A stretch of DNA of 33,289 nucleotides, taken from positions 1 to 33,289 of IMG/VR virus record IMGVR_UViG_3300047476_000359. One strand, 5' to 3'. Below the pieces are notes generated by a model, which worked only from the letters and a program-made list of their open reading frames with translations, was not told the origin of the DNA and did no database searches. This document shows, piece after piece, positions 19,125-27,768 of this stretch (position 1 is the stretch's first letter; each line of letters opens with the position of its first letter). The position numbers and the translations under genes are program-made. This stretch comes from a virus.

Positions 19125-19673
19125 ATGGGACTAAATAGAAATTTAGGGCAATTAACAGAGGTTATAACTGAGAGCGGTGGTAATATATTAATAGGAACTG
19201 GAACTAGCAGTGGTCAAAAATTGCGAGTTAATGGAGCTGGAAGATTTGACGGCAATGTTGGTATTGGTATAGTTCCTAATTATAGTTTAGATGTATATTC
19301 AGCAATAAGTCCAGCTACAATTGGATTAAAATCTAACGACTTATATAACTCTGTATTTAGAGATTATACAACAGTAACATCTTCATTTTTAGATATAGTA
19401 ACAGAAAGAACAGATGGAGGGTCATTTAATTTTTTATTAGTAATTACAAGCACATTGATTGCTTCGGCTGGTTTTAGGAGTTATTACACGTTATCGGTCA
19501 CAGGTAGGGGTACTTCTGGAAATACAACTATTTTATCATACACACCTATTCTTACACCTACAAGAACAGCGATAGTAGTTTCGTTTCCTTCAAATGGGGT
19601 TATAAGATTAACTTTATCAGGAGGTGAAAGTTGCCAAATTAAAGCAACTATAATGGGGCATGGAGCATTGTAA
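19125..19673 (+). CDS. Fibre-related protein lacking the S74 domain, 182 aa
   Basis: 182 aa. N-terminal MGLNRNLGQLTEVITESGGN and SGQKLRVNGAGRFDGNVGIG..NYSLDVYSA match the start and shaft of the gene before, but the C-terminal half is a different beta domain (FNFLLVITSTLIASAGFRSY..., RLTLSGGESCQIKATIMGHG). It may be a separate short fibre tip or an alternative receptor-binding head. Function beyond the virion role unknown. Confidence 0.75.
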   Translation: MGLNRNLGQLTEVITESGGNILIGTGTSSGQKLRVNGAGRFDGNVGIGIVPNYSLDVYSAISPATIGLKSNDLYNSVFRDYTTVTSSFLDIVTERTDGGSFNFLLVITSTLIASAGFRSYYTLSVTGRGTSGNTTILSYTPILTPTRTAIVVSFPSNGVIRLTLSGGESCQIKATIMGHGAL

Positions 19674-19711
19674 AAATGAAGATAAATAAATAAATACTTA
19701 AAAAACAAATA

Positions 19712-20032
19712 ATGAAAACAATTGAAGCAGTATCCATTTGGGATAACGGAACAACACAGACAGCAACTATTTTAAATGCTTATGCGGTAAATGTAACATT
19801 GAATACATCTGCAACTTTTTACTATTCTTTGATGTCTCAAACAGAATCAGGAATGATAGGTAATCAATTAGCTCAAGGTAACTTGACTATGACAGGAGAA
19901 GCGTACGCTGACTGGACAGTTGATAACTACGCATGGGATTATATCGCTGAACAACTTAACCTTGTTATCACCGGAGAGTATGTTCCGCCAACACCACCAG
20001 AACCTATTGTTGAAGAAGTAACTGAAGAATAA
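19712..20032 (+). CDS. Conserved phage protein near fibres, 106 aa
   Basis: 106 aa (MKTIEAVSIWDNGTTQTATI...). First 65 residues are beta-rich; then TGEAYADWTVDNYAWDYIAE is a conserved short helix motif (Y..W..DNYAWD.IAEQL.L.I.) I know from phage fibre-region proteins. The tail is Pro/Glu-rich. Preceded by an A-rich leader (ACTTAAAAAACAAATA). Possibly a fibre assembly or tip protein. Confidence 0.75.
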   Translation: MKTIEAVSIWDNGTTQTATILNAYAVNVTLNTSATFYYSLMSQTESGMIGNQLAQGNLTMTGEAYADWTVDNYAWDYIAEQLNLVITGEYVPPTPPEPIVEEVTEE

Positions 20033-20034
20033 TT

Positions 20035-20298
20035 ATGACAAAGATAAGCCAATACCCGGACGACAACGAAATAACAGTTGAAGATAAGTTAGTAGGAACC
20101 GACGCAGAGAATAGTTTAGAAACTAAGAACTTTACATTCGCTGATGTGATCAGCTTCCTGCAACAGAACTTACTTATAATGAATGCGCCTTCATTTACAA
20201 GTATACTAGAGTATGCTAATAACGCAGCAGCAGTTACAGCAGGGTTAGCAGTAGGTAAGGTTTACAGAACAGGAGATGTTTTGAAAATCGTACATTAA
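20035..20298 (+). CDS. Small fibre-type protein, 87 aa, paralogue of the start of the 13621 gene
   Basis: 87 aa: MTKISQYPDDNEITVEDKLV, GTDAENSLETKNFTFADVIS. The first 45 residues match the N-terminus of the 237-aa protein at 13621. The rest (TSILEYANNAAAVTAGLAVG then KVYRTGDVLKIVH) is a short capping motif that phage fibre proteins often carry at their C-terminus. No fibre body lies between the two, so it may be a mini-protein or a deletion remnant that stays in frame. Confidence 0.75.
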   Translation: MTKISQYPDDNEITVEDKLVGTDAENSLETKNFTFADVISFLQQNLLIMNAPSFTSILEYANNAAAVTAGLAVGKVYRTGDVLKIVH

Positions 20299-20309
20299 AA
20301 AATAATTTG

Positions 20310-20317
20310 TATATTTG
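20310..20317 (+). promoter_or_regulatory. TAnnTTTG promoter of the packaging genes
   Basis: TATATTTG, 19 nt before the ATG at 20337, with TTTG at 20306-20309 just upstream. First box after the long fibre operon; it likely drives the genes through terL. Confidence 0.7.
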
Positions 20318-20336
20318 CCAATAAATTCAAATCAAA

Positions 20337-20588
20337 ATGAAAAGATCAATCGAAGAAAAGGAATTAAAAAAACTACAAGAAATTGAGTCGTTCTTTAAAA
20401 GTGCAAACGAGGCGTTAGGTCAATTAACGACTGAGTATGAGTTCAAGAAGTCTGATGTTTTAAGACAAGTGAACGAAAAACTTATCAAACAGGACGAGCT
20501 TAAAAAAGAACTAGCTGAAACTTACGGAGAGAATATTACTATTGATATCAATACAGGAGAAATCTCTGAAGCTGAACCACAGGCGTAA
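20337..20588 (+). CDS. Coiled-coil protein, 83 aa
   Basis: 83 aa, nearly all helix (MKRSIEEKELKKLQEIESFF...), with heptad leucines through residue 65, then a short beta end ENITIDINTGEISE. This helix-plus-(I.ID..TGEI) layout is common in small phage proteins just upstream of the terminase genes. Perhaps an assembly factor. Stop overlaps the next start. Confidence 0.75.
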   Translation: MKRSIEEKELKKLQEIESFFKSANEALGQLTTEYEFKKSDVLRQVNEKLIKQDELKKELAETYGENITIDINTGEISEAEPQA

Positions 20589-20815
20589 TGTTCGATATTA
20601 GAAAAATAACAATAGGGGCTGACTACAAGAGTAATGGTATGCATTACATTGTAGGACAGCCTATATTGGATAAATCCTACACAATTCATCTAATGCGACT
20701 TGATGAGAATACGGGCGGTATTAAGATCTGGATAGAGAAGGATAACGAGATCTTTCTTTGGAAGGAGTTTAATTCTAATATGCCTATCTCTATAGAGTAT
20801 AACATAAACTTCTAA
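20588..20815 (+). CDS. Conserved phage protein, 75 aa
   Basis: 75 aa, beta-rich (MFDIRKITIGADYKSNGMHY...), with YIVGQPILDKSYTIHLM, IKIWIEKDNEIFLWKEFN and PISIEYNINF. I know this MF.I....IG.DYK..AM.Y.VGQ..... pattern from related phages, without function. Single-base overlaps with both neighbours. Confidence 0.75.
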   Translation: MFDIRKITIGADYKSNGMHYIVGQPILDKSYTIHLMRLDENTGGIKIWIEKDNEIFLWKEFNSNMPISIEYNINF

Positions 20816-21381
20816 TGAAATCCCCAAACATGTTCATCGTCAAACCACTCAATGGAAGACGATATGACAACATTAAAGAGATCGGAGGACTTGAATTAAT
20901 TACCAGCGTATCACAGGAAGACCACACAGTGTCTAACAGGTATGCAGAGGTAGTAGAAACCCCTATAAACTATTCAGGAGAGATATCAAAAGGAGATATA
21001 CTTCTAGTGCATCATAACGTATTCAAGTTATATTACGATATGCGTGGAAGAGAAAAGAGTGGCGCTAGTTATTTCAAGGACGATCTGTTCTTTGTTGACT
21101 ACGAGCAGTTCTTTCTTTATAAGCACAACGACAACTGGAAATCTCATTCCAAGTATTGCTTTATAAAACCTATAGAATCTAAAGACTCTATAATTAAAAA
21201 GAATTGTAAGGAGGAGCCTCTTATCGGAACTATAGCTTATATTAATGATGAGTTATTATCACTAGGGCTTAGTGTGGGGGATGAAATAGCATTTGAACCA
21301 GATAGTGAATATCCTTTTACTATAGACGGAGAAAAACTGTACAGGATGTTTACTAATAACATCACACTGAAATGGAATTAA
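20815..21381 (+). CDS. Tandem GroES-like (cpn10-fold) protein, 188 aa
   Basis: 188 aa that reads as two cpn10-like halves. Residues 5-105: MFIVKPLNG, GGLELITS (mobile-loop-like), NRYAEVVETP, GEISKGDILLVHH and the last strand DDLFFVDYEQFFLYK. Residues 115-188: CFIKPIES, LIGTIAYIN, LGLSVGDEIAFEPDSEYPF and DGEKLYRMFTNNI. These correspond to the GroES order of first strand, loop, GEVVAVG-like strand, VGDIVLF-like strand and C-terminal strand. It may cap a chaperonin as a pseudo-dimer subunit or be a virion assembly factor. Lies just before the terminase genes. The fold assignment is from motif order only. Confidence 0.6.
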   Translation: MKSPNMFIVKPLNGRRYDNIKEIGGLELITSVSQEDHTVSNRYAEVVETPINYSGEISKGDILLVHHNVFKLYYDMRGREKSGASYFKDDLFFVDYEQFFLYKHNDNWKSHSKYCFIKPIESKDSIIKKNCKEEPLIGTIAYINDELLSLGLSVGDEIAFEPDSEYPFTIDGEKLYRMFTNNITLKWN

Positions 21382-21653
21382 AAGAAATTAAACAGAGAAT
21401 TATCGATGCTGGATACAAGGCAGTTGAGGAACTTATAAAGGTCGCTGAAGATACTATTATAAGAGGTGGAGATGATGACTTATCATCTGATAAATTAAAG
21501 AACGCAGCAGCTACCAAGCGCTTAGCTATAGAAGACGCATTTAGTATTTTAAGTAGAATAGAATCTGAAAAAGAAAAACTAAACGAGGATCCTAAAGAAG
21601 TAGCTAAGCCAGAATCTAAAATACAAGGATTTGCAGAAAAACGATCAAAATAA
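21372..21653 (+). CDS. Conserved protein upstream of terL, candidate small terminase, 93 aa
   Basis: 93 aa, acidic and helical: MELKEIKQRIIDAGYKAVEE, DDLSSDKLKNAAATKRLAIE, then DAFSILSRIESEK and an end GFAEKRSK. This family (ADKLKNAAA.K..AI.DAF.IL.RI) regularly precedes the large terminase gene in Bacteroidota podoviruses. Its place suggests a small terminase subunit or terminase-linked factor; no helix-turn-helix is obvious. Overlaps terL by 23 nt. Confidence 0.7.
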   Translation: MELKEIKQRIIDAGYKAVEELIKVAEDTIIRGGDDDLSSDKLKNAAATKRLAIEDAFSILSRIESEKEKLNEDPKEVAKPESKIQGFAEKRSK

Positions 21654-23877
21654 CTTATATTCAGTTGTACGAAATCATATTCCAGCTAACACCTTGTCTA
21701 TTAAGAACAAGAAGGCTAGTTGGGAGTATGGCTATGATGAGAAGTATGACATGATCGTTATATCAAAGAACGGTACTATCGGTGATATCTATAACGTTAA
21801 TGGATTGTACATCGCGTTACCTGCAACTCCTGACAAGATTTACTCAAGAGACAAAAAGAAAGAGAATCAGTACTGGCAACCATTTGAGTATCCTAAGGAG
21901 CTTGATAAGATTAAGTCTATATTCCAGTGGCATAATACTCCAGGAGAGTTTAAAGCTAAATGGGTAGACTATATAGAACAAGAGTTCGATAGAAGAGAGA
22001 ACGGATTCTTTTTTATGAATAACGGTGTTGAGACGTACATGACTGGCTCTCATTACATGTACTGTCAGTGGACTAAGATTGACGTTGGACTTCCTGACTT
22101 CAGAGAAGCTAACAGGATATTCTTTATTTATTGGGAGGCGTGTAAGGCAGACCCTAGATGCTTTGGGATGGTATACCTTAAGATTAGACGTTCTGGGTTT
22201 TCATTTATGGCTTCGTCTGAGGCTGTAAATATAGGAACACTTGCTAAGGATGCTAGGATTGGTATTCAGTCCAAGACAGGAGGGGATGCTAAGACAATGT
22301 TTACCAACAAGGTAGTTCCTATTTCTAGTAACCTTCCGTTCTTCTTCAAGCCGATCATGGACGGTATGGATAAGCCTAAGACTGAACTAGCCTTTAGAGT
22401 CCCTGCATCTAAGATTACCAAGAAGAATATGTATGATGATTCTGAAACAGAGCTTGAAGGATTAGATACGTCTATTGACTGGAAGAACACAGCAGACAAC
22501 AGCTATGATGGGGAAAAGCTTATATACTTAGTTGAGGATGAATCAGGTAAGTTGGAGGCTCCTAATAATATATTGAACGGATGGCGAGTTAGAAAGACCT
22601 GTCTTCGTTTAGGTAGTAGAATTATCGGTAAGTGTATGATGGGATCTACTCCTAACGCACTTGCTAAGGGTGGTGCTAACTTTAAAAAACTATACGAGGA
22701 TTCAAACATAAAGACTCGTAACGAGAACGGACAGACCAAGTCAGGTATGTACTCCCTATACATTCCAATGGAATGGAACTTCGAGGGCTATATTGACAGA
22801 TACGGTATGCCTGTATTTAGAAAACCGGAAACTCCTATAACAGGGATTGATGGAAGACCTATAACTAACGGGGCTATTGATTACTGGGAGAACGAGGTTG
22901 CGTCTTTAAAGAATGACGCTGACGCTCTTAACGAGTTTTACAGACAGTTCTCAAGAACAGAGTCTCACGCATTTAGAGATGAAAGTAAGGCTTCATTGTT
23001 CAACCTTACAAAGATCTATCAACAGATAGACTATAACGACTCTTTAATTAGAGATCAAATACTAACTAGAGGATCGTTTCACTGGAAGAACGGAGAAAAG
23101 GATACTCAGGTGGTATGGACTCCAGATCCAAGAGGAAGATTCTTAGTATCGTGGATCCCTAACTCAGCAATGCAGAATCAAATAATTTATAAGAATGGAA
23201 ACAAATATCCTGCAAATGAGCATATTGGCGCTTTTGGCTGTGACCCTTATGACATATCCGGAACGGTCGGAGGAGGTGGATCGAATGGATCCCTACATGG
23301 ACTTACGAAATTTAACATGGATAACGCTCCTAGTAATCATTTTTTTCTTGAGTATATAGCTCGTCCACAGACAGCAGAGATATTTTTTGAAGAGGTGCTA
23401 ATGGCGTGTGTATTTTATGGCATGCCAATCCTTGTAGAGAATAATAAGCCAAGGCTATTGTATCACTTCAAGAACAGAGGATACAGAGGGTTTTCAATGA
23501 ACAGGCCAGATAAACATTTCACTAATCTTTCTAAAACAGAAAGAGAGCTAGGAGGAATACCTAACTCATCTGAAGATGTTAAGCAATCTCATGCCGCTGC
23601 TATTCAATCGTATATAGAAAAGTATGTAGGAATTGATACCGAAGGTACGTATAGAGACTCAGATGAAATGGGTGATATGTACTTCACAAGAACGATAGAG
23701 GAATGGGCTAAATTCGATATAAATAATAGAACGAAATTTGACGCTGCAATTAGTTCAGGGTTAGCTATTATGGCTAATCAGAAGAACATATATTTAGCGG
23801 CAAAGAAAGAGTCGAAAATAAGTGTTAATTTTGCAAAGTATAATAACTCAGGAACTAGAAGTGAACTTATTAGATAA
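21631..23877 (+). CDS. terL: Terminase large subunit, 748 aa
   Basis: DNA-packaging motor, ATPase plus nuclease. Start is TTG at 21631: the frame opens after a TAG at 21601 and contains no ATG before the conserved region. ATPase part: the A-motif region KIRRSGFSFMASSE (about 184-197) and Walker B with catalytic Glu in KLIYLVEDESG (about 295-305), followed by the coupling region GSTPN. Nuclease part: IGAFGCDPYD (about 531-540) supplies the first acidic residue and ILVENNKPRLLYHF a later one. Length and motif style fit crAss-like TerL. The stop overlaps the ATG of the inserted endonuclease (TAATG). Confidence 0.9.
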   Translation: MQKNDQNNLYSVVRNHIPANTLSIKNKKASWEYGYDEKYDMIVISKNGTIGDIYNVNGLYIALPATPDKIYSRDKKKENQYWQPFEYPKELDKIKSIFQWHNTPGEFKAKWVDYIEQEFDRRENGFFFMNNGVETYMTGSHYMYCQWTKIDVGLPDFREANRIFFIYWEACKADPRCFGMVYLKIRRSGFSFMASSEAVNIGTLAKDARIGIQSKTGGDAKTMFTNKVVPISSNLPFFFKPIMDGMDKPKTELAFRVPASKITKKNMYDDSETELEGLDTSIDWKNTADNSYDGEKLIYLVEDESGKLEAPNNILNGWRVRKTCLRLGSRIIGKCMMGSTPNALAKGGANFKKLYEDSNIKTRNENGQTKSGMYSLYIPMEWNFEGYIDRYGMPVFRKPETPITGIDGRPITNGAIDYWENEVASLKNDADALNEFYRQFSRTESHAFRDESKASLFNLTKIYQQIDYNDSLIRDQILTRGSFHWKNGEKDTQVVWTPDPRGRFLVSWIPNSAMQNQIIYKNGNKYPANEHIGAFGCDPYDISGTVGGGGSNGSLHGLTKFNMDNAPSNHFFLEYIARPQTAEIFFEEVLMACVFYGMPILVENNKPRLLYHFKNRGYRGFSMNRPDKHFTNLSKTERELGGIPNSSEDVKQSHAAAIQSYIEKYVGIDTEGTYRDSDEMGDMYFTRTIEEWAKFDINNRTKFDAAISSGLAIMANQKNIYLAAKKESKISVNFAKYNNSGTRSELIR

Positions 23878-24551
23878 TGGCGTACTTATACAGACATATT
23901 AGATTAGATAAAAACGTTCCGTTTTATATTGGTATAGGAATAGACAGTTCTTACTATAGAGCTAACTCTAAGAAGAGTAGGAATGATCATTGGAATAAAA
24001 TAGTAAATAAGACAGATTATGAAGTTGAAATATTATTCGAGCACGATGATTACGATTTCATAAAAGAAAAAGAAATTGAATTTATTGCTTTACACGGAAG
24101 AAGCGATTTAGGGTTAGGTACTTTATGTAATCTAACAAATGGAGGTGATGGATGTTTAGGTTTAGTTCATTCATATGAAGCTAAATTAAAAATGAGTATT
24201 CCTAACAAAGGTAAGATAATATCTGAGGAACAAAGAAGAAAAGTATCTGAGTTTCATAAAGGAAGAGTTCATAGTTTAGAATCTAGAAAAAAAATGTCCG
24301 AGGCTGTCATGGGTGAAAAGAATCACATGTACGGAAAAAAGATATCAGAAGAAACCAGACAAAAGAAAATAAAATCAGCTAAAAGAGGTTCTGAAAATGT
24401 AACTTCTAAATTAACTGAACAGGATGTTTTAAAGATAAGGGAAATATACTTAACTAAAAAATATAGTCATGTAAAGTTAGCTAAAATGTATAATATATCT
24501 AAAAGTAACGTATATTCCATATTAAAAAGAAATACTTGGAAACATATATAA
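23877..24551 (+). CDS. GIY-YIG/NUMOD3 homing endonuclease between terL and portal
   Basis: 224 aa. The N-terminal YLYRHIRLD...PFYIGIG is a GIY-YIG catalytic start, with EIEFIALHG and LCNLTNGGDG as later parts of that fold. Residues about 95-170 hold NUMOD3 DNA-binding repeats (SEEQRRKVSEFHKGR, SRKKMSEAVMGEKN, YGKKISEETRQKK). The C-terminal 48 residues are a helix-turn-helix (KYSHVKLAKMYNISKSNVYS). More A/T-rich than the genes on both sides, it fits exactly between two essential genes, as free-standing homing endonucleases do. Confidence 0.9.
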   Translation: MAYLYRHIRLDKNVPFYIGIGIDSSYYRANSKKSRNDHWNKIVNKTDYEVEILFEHDDYDFIKEKEIEFIALHGRSDLGLGTLCNLTNGGDGCLGLVHSYEAKLKMSIPNKGKIISEEQRRKVSEFHKGRVHSLESRKKMSEAVMGEKNHMYGKKISEETRQKKIKSAKRGSENVTSKLTEQDVLKIREIYLTKKYSHVKLAKMYNISKSNVYSILKRNTWKHI

Positions 24552-24556
24552 TATAA

Positions 24557-26992
24557 ATGAAAGAAGTAAAAATAAATATTCCTGCGACTGCTTTTCCTAA
24601 TCAATTCGCATCTGATAAAGAAAAAGAAAGTTTAGAATACGGACTGCAAATCTCAAGCGCAATTCAATACGAATGGTTCCGCAAGGACGGTAATAACTCA
24701 AGATTCTATGATCAGTGGGGAAACTTCCATAAATTAAGATTATACGCAAGGGGAGAACAGTCTATAGGAAAGTATAAGGATCAGATAGCTGTTGACGGTG
24801 ACTTATCTCATACTAACCTTGACTTTACCCCGGTACCTATTATACCAAAGTTTGTTGATATCGTTGTTAACGGTATGAATAATAGGTTATTTAAACCTAA
24901 GGCATACGCTCAGGATGCAATGTCAGCAGACAGAAGATCTAAGTATCAAGATATGATACAAGCAGATATGGTGTCTAAGGATCTTTTACTTCAAGTTAAA
25001 GACCAGTTTGGTGTTGACGCTTTTGATACTAATCCGGATGAACTTCCAGAGAACGATGAGGAACTATCATTATATATGCAGCTTAACTATAAGCCTGCAA
25101 TAGAGATAGCCGAAGAGGAGGCTATTAATACAGTACTTGAAGAAAACAGATATAACGAAACCAGAAAGAGAGTTGACTACGATATAGCTACCTTAGGGAT
25201 AGGGATGGCTAAGCACATGTTCCTTCCTGGTGACGGAGTTAGAGTAGAGTATGTTGACCCTGCAAATGTTGTGTACAGTTATACCGAGGATCCTTACTTT
25301 AGAGATTGTTTCTATTGGGGAGAAATAAAGACTGTGCCTATAACAGAGCTAGTTAAGATTGATCCTACACTTACTAATGATGACTTGAAAGAAATTTCAA
25401 AATACAGTCAGTCATGGTACGACTATTACAACTCAGCTCAGTTTTATAATAACAGCTTGTTCAGTAACGATACAGCTACGTTATTATATGTAAATTACAA
25501 GACTACAAAGAAAATCGTCTACAAGAAAAAGAACCTTGAAGACGGAAGTTATAAGATAATAGAAAAAGACGACACGTTTAATCCACCACAGGAGATGATG
25601 GATGAAGGTCGTTTTGAAAAGATTGAAAAGACTATCGACGTTTGGTATGACGGTGTAATGGTGATGGGTACTAACATCATGTTGAAATGGGAGTTATCCA
25701 AAAACATGGTAAGACCTAAGTCAGCTTCTCAACACGCAATACCTAACTACGTAGCAGTGGCTCCAAGAATGTATAAAGGAAACATCGAATCTCTTGTTAA
25801 GAGAATGATTCCATTTGCAGACTTAATACAAATGACTCACTTAAAGCTACAACAAGTAATATCTAAAGTAGTTCCTGATGGTGTGTTTATTGATGCCGAT
25901 GGATTGAACGAAGTTGATCTTGGTAACGGAGCAGCATACAATCCTGAAGACGCACTTAGATTATACTTCCAAACAGGTAGTGTCATTGGTAGAAGCTACA
26001 CAGGAGATGGTGAATTCAATAACGCTAGAGTTCCTATTCAAGAACTTAACTCAAATAGTGGTCAGTCTAAAATACAAAGTTTAGTTGGAAGTTACAACCA
26101 CTACTTAAGTATGATTAGAGATGTTACAGGGCTAAACGAAGCTAGAGACGGATCTAATCCAGATCCTAACTCTTTAGTTGGTGTTCAGAAACTAGCTGCT
26201 CTTAATTCAAATACAGCTACAAGACACATTCTTGAGTCTAGTTTATTTATAACCAAGTCATTAGCAGAAGCTATTTCTTACAGAGTTGCAGATATACTAG
26301 AATACTCTGACTTTAAAGAGGAGTTTATAAATCAGATCGGTAAGTACAATGTAGGTATATTGGATGAAATCAAGGACCTATATCTTTACGATTTCGGTAT
26401 ATTTATCGAAGTATCTCCGGATGAAGAAGAAAAGGCTCAGTTAGAACAGAACATAAATCTTGCTTTATCTAGAGACTCTATTTACTTAGAGGACGCTATT
26501 GATATTAGAGAAATGAGAAACCTTAAGTTAGCTAATCAATTACTTAAACTTAAGAGAAAGAAAAAAGAAGAGCAGATCCAAAAGAACGAGCAAGCCAAGC
26601 AACAAATGCAAGGTCAGATTCAGATGCAGTCACAACAGATGGCAGCTCAAACTGCAATGCAAAATATACAGGCTGAAACTCAATCTAAAATGCAGATCAA
26701 GCAAGCGGAGATTGCTTATGAGATAGAGAAGATGAAGAGCGAGGCTCAATTAAAGATGGAGCTTATGCAAATGGAATTCCAAATGCAGATGCAGCTTAAG
26801 GGAGCTGAATTCGAAACTGTTAAAACAAAGGAGCAGTTAAAAGAAGAAGCTAAGGATAAGCGTATAAGCTTGCAAAATACACAGCAGTCTAAATTAATTG
26901 ATCAACGTAAAAACAACCTTCCTCCTATGAATTTCGAATCTACAAATGATAGTTTGGATTCGTTCGATTTTGCTGAGTTTGAACCTAGATAA
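24557..26992 (+). CDS. Portal protein, 811 aa
   Basis: Forms the 12-subunit DNA channel at the capsid vertex. Evidence: place right after terL, length near 800 as in crAss-like phages, mostly helical body with the mixed core (YDIATLGIGMAKHMFLPGDG, PANVVYSYTEDPYFRD) typical for that portal group, and RDVTGLNEARDGSNPDP in the later third, a well-conserved phage portal motif. Residues about 670-790 are a long Gln/Met/Lys-rich coiled coil (barrel region). Ends FDFAEFEPR. No promoter box directly before it, so it depends on the upstream transcript. Confidence 0.88.
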   Translation: MKEVKINIPATAFPNQFASDKEKESLEYGLQISSAIQYEWFRKDGNNSRFYDQWGNFHKLRLYARGEQSIGKYKDQIAVDGDLSHTNLDFTPVPIIPKFVDIVVNGMNNRLFKPKAYAQDAMSADRRSKYQDMIQADMVSKDLLLQVKDQFGVDAFDTNPDELPENDEELSLYMQLNYKPAIEIAEEEAINTVLEENRYNETRKRVDYDIATLGIGMAKHMFLPGDGVRVEYVDPANVVYSYTEDPYFRDCFYWGEIKTVPITELVKIDPTLTNDDLKEISKYSQSWYDYYNSAQFYNNSLFSNDTATLLYVNYKTTKKIVYKKKNLEDGSYKIIEKDDTFNPPQEMMDEGRFEKIEKTIDVWYDGVMVMGTNIMLKWELSKNMVRPKSASQHAIPNYVAVAPRMYKGNIESLVKRMIPFADLIQMTHLKLQQVISKVVPDGVFIDADGLNEVDLGNGAAYNPEDALRLYFQTGSVIGRSYTGDGEFNNARVPIQELNSNSGQSKIQSLVGSYNHYLSMIRDVTGLNEARDGSNPDPNSLVGVQKLAALNSNTATRHILESSLFITKSLAEAISYRVADILEYSDFKEEFINQIGKYNVGILDEIKDLYLYDFGIFIEVSPDEEEKAQLEQNINLALSRDSIYLEDAIDIREMRNLKLANQLLKLKRKKKEEQIQKNEQAKQQMQGQIQMQSQQMAAQTAMQNIQAETQSKMQIKQAEIAYEIEKMKSEAQLKMELMQMEFQMQMQLKGAEFETVKTKEQLKEEAKDKRISLQNTQQSKLIDQRKNNLPPMNFESTNDSLDSFDFAEFEPR

Positions 26993-27000
26993 TAAAGCAT

Positions 27001-27008
27001 TATATTTG
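27001..27008 (+). promoter_or_regulatory. TAnnTTTG promoter private to the second GIY-YIG gene
   Basis: TATATTTG starts 9 nt after the portal stop codon and 16 nt before the ATG at 27024. Confidence 0.75.
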
Positions 27009-27023
27009 TACAAAATATAATTT

Positions 27024-27722
27024 ATGATAGGTATATATAAAATAACATCTCCTTCAGGTAAGGTATATGTCGGACAGAGTGTTAATATAGAAAATAGAAT
27101 TAAAAAATACGCAAGTTGTAGTTGTAAATTACAAGTAAGGTTATATAGTTCTATTAAAAAATACGGATGGGATAACCATGTTTTTGAAGTTATAGAAGAA
27201 TGCGATAAAGATCAATTAAACCAAAAGGAAAGATATTGGCAAGATAGATATGAATGTATAGGTAAAAAGGGATTGAATTGTCTTTTAACAAACTCTAACG
27301 ATTCAAGAAAAGTTATATCTGATGAAATGAAGGCCAGAATTTCTAATTCAGTAAAAGGATTTAAGCATACTGAAGAGGCTATACAAAAAATAAAGAAAGG
27401 ATTGATAGGTAGACCTGTATCAATACAGACAAGACTTAAAATATCAGAAAGTAATAAAGGAACTGTGTTTTCTAAAGAAAGAAGAGATAAAATATCAAAA
27501 GCTTTAACTGGAAGAAAATTATCTAAGGAGTGTTTATTAAAGAGAAGTAAAAGCATTTCTGGAGAAAAAAACTATAAAGCTAAAATAATTTTAAACACAC
27601 AAACCGGAATATACTATGGATGCATAGCTGATGCAGCTAAAGCTCACAACATGATTAGGTCTACCCTTAATAATTATTTAACAGGGCATAGACCTAATAA
27701 AACAAGCATGATTTATGCCTAG
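27024..27722 (+). CDS. GIY-YIG/NUMOD3/NUMOD1 homing endonuclease after portal
   Basis: 232 aa. MIGIYKITSPSGKVYVGQS is a perfect GIY...YVG start, with the catalytic Arg region RIKKY and Glu in NQKERYWQDRYE. NUMOD3 repeats follow (SDEMKARISNSVKGFKHTEE, TRLKISESNKGTVFSKERRD). The C-terminus (NTQTGIYYGCIADAAKAHNM..STLNNYLTG) is a NUMOD1-type DNA-binding helix-turn-helix. It has its own promoter and very low GC. Probably mobile between phages; the recognition site should lie in or near the portal or scaffold gene of relatives lacking it. Confidence 0.93.
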   Translation: MIGIYKITSPSGKVYVGQSVNIENRIKKYASCSCKLQVRLYSSIKKYGWDNHVFEVIEECDKDQLNQKERYWQDRYECIGKKGLNCLLTNSNDSRKVISDEMKARISNSVKGFKHTEEAIQKIKKGLIGRPVSIQTRLKISESNKGTVFSKERRDKISKALTGRKLSKECLLKRSKSISGEKNYKAKIILNTQTGIYYGCIADAAKAHNMIRSTLNNYLTGHRPNKTSMIYA

Positions 27723-27744
27723 ATAGTATAAAATTATAATTAAG

Positions 27745-27752
27745 TAACTTTG
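27745..27752 (+). promoter_or_regulatory. TAnnTTTG promoter ahead of scaffold and capsid genes
   Basis: TAACTTTG, 16 nt before the ATG at 27769. This should drive high expression of the scaffold-like gene and mcp up to the terminator at 30311. Confidence 0.75.
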
Positions 27753-27768
27753 CAAAAAATTAAATCAA

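Noticed and set aside
23877-24551. Group I intron or intein splitting terL
   Set aside because: terL is complete before the endonuclease and the portal starts cleanly after it; the endonuclease is free-standing.
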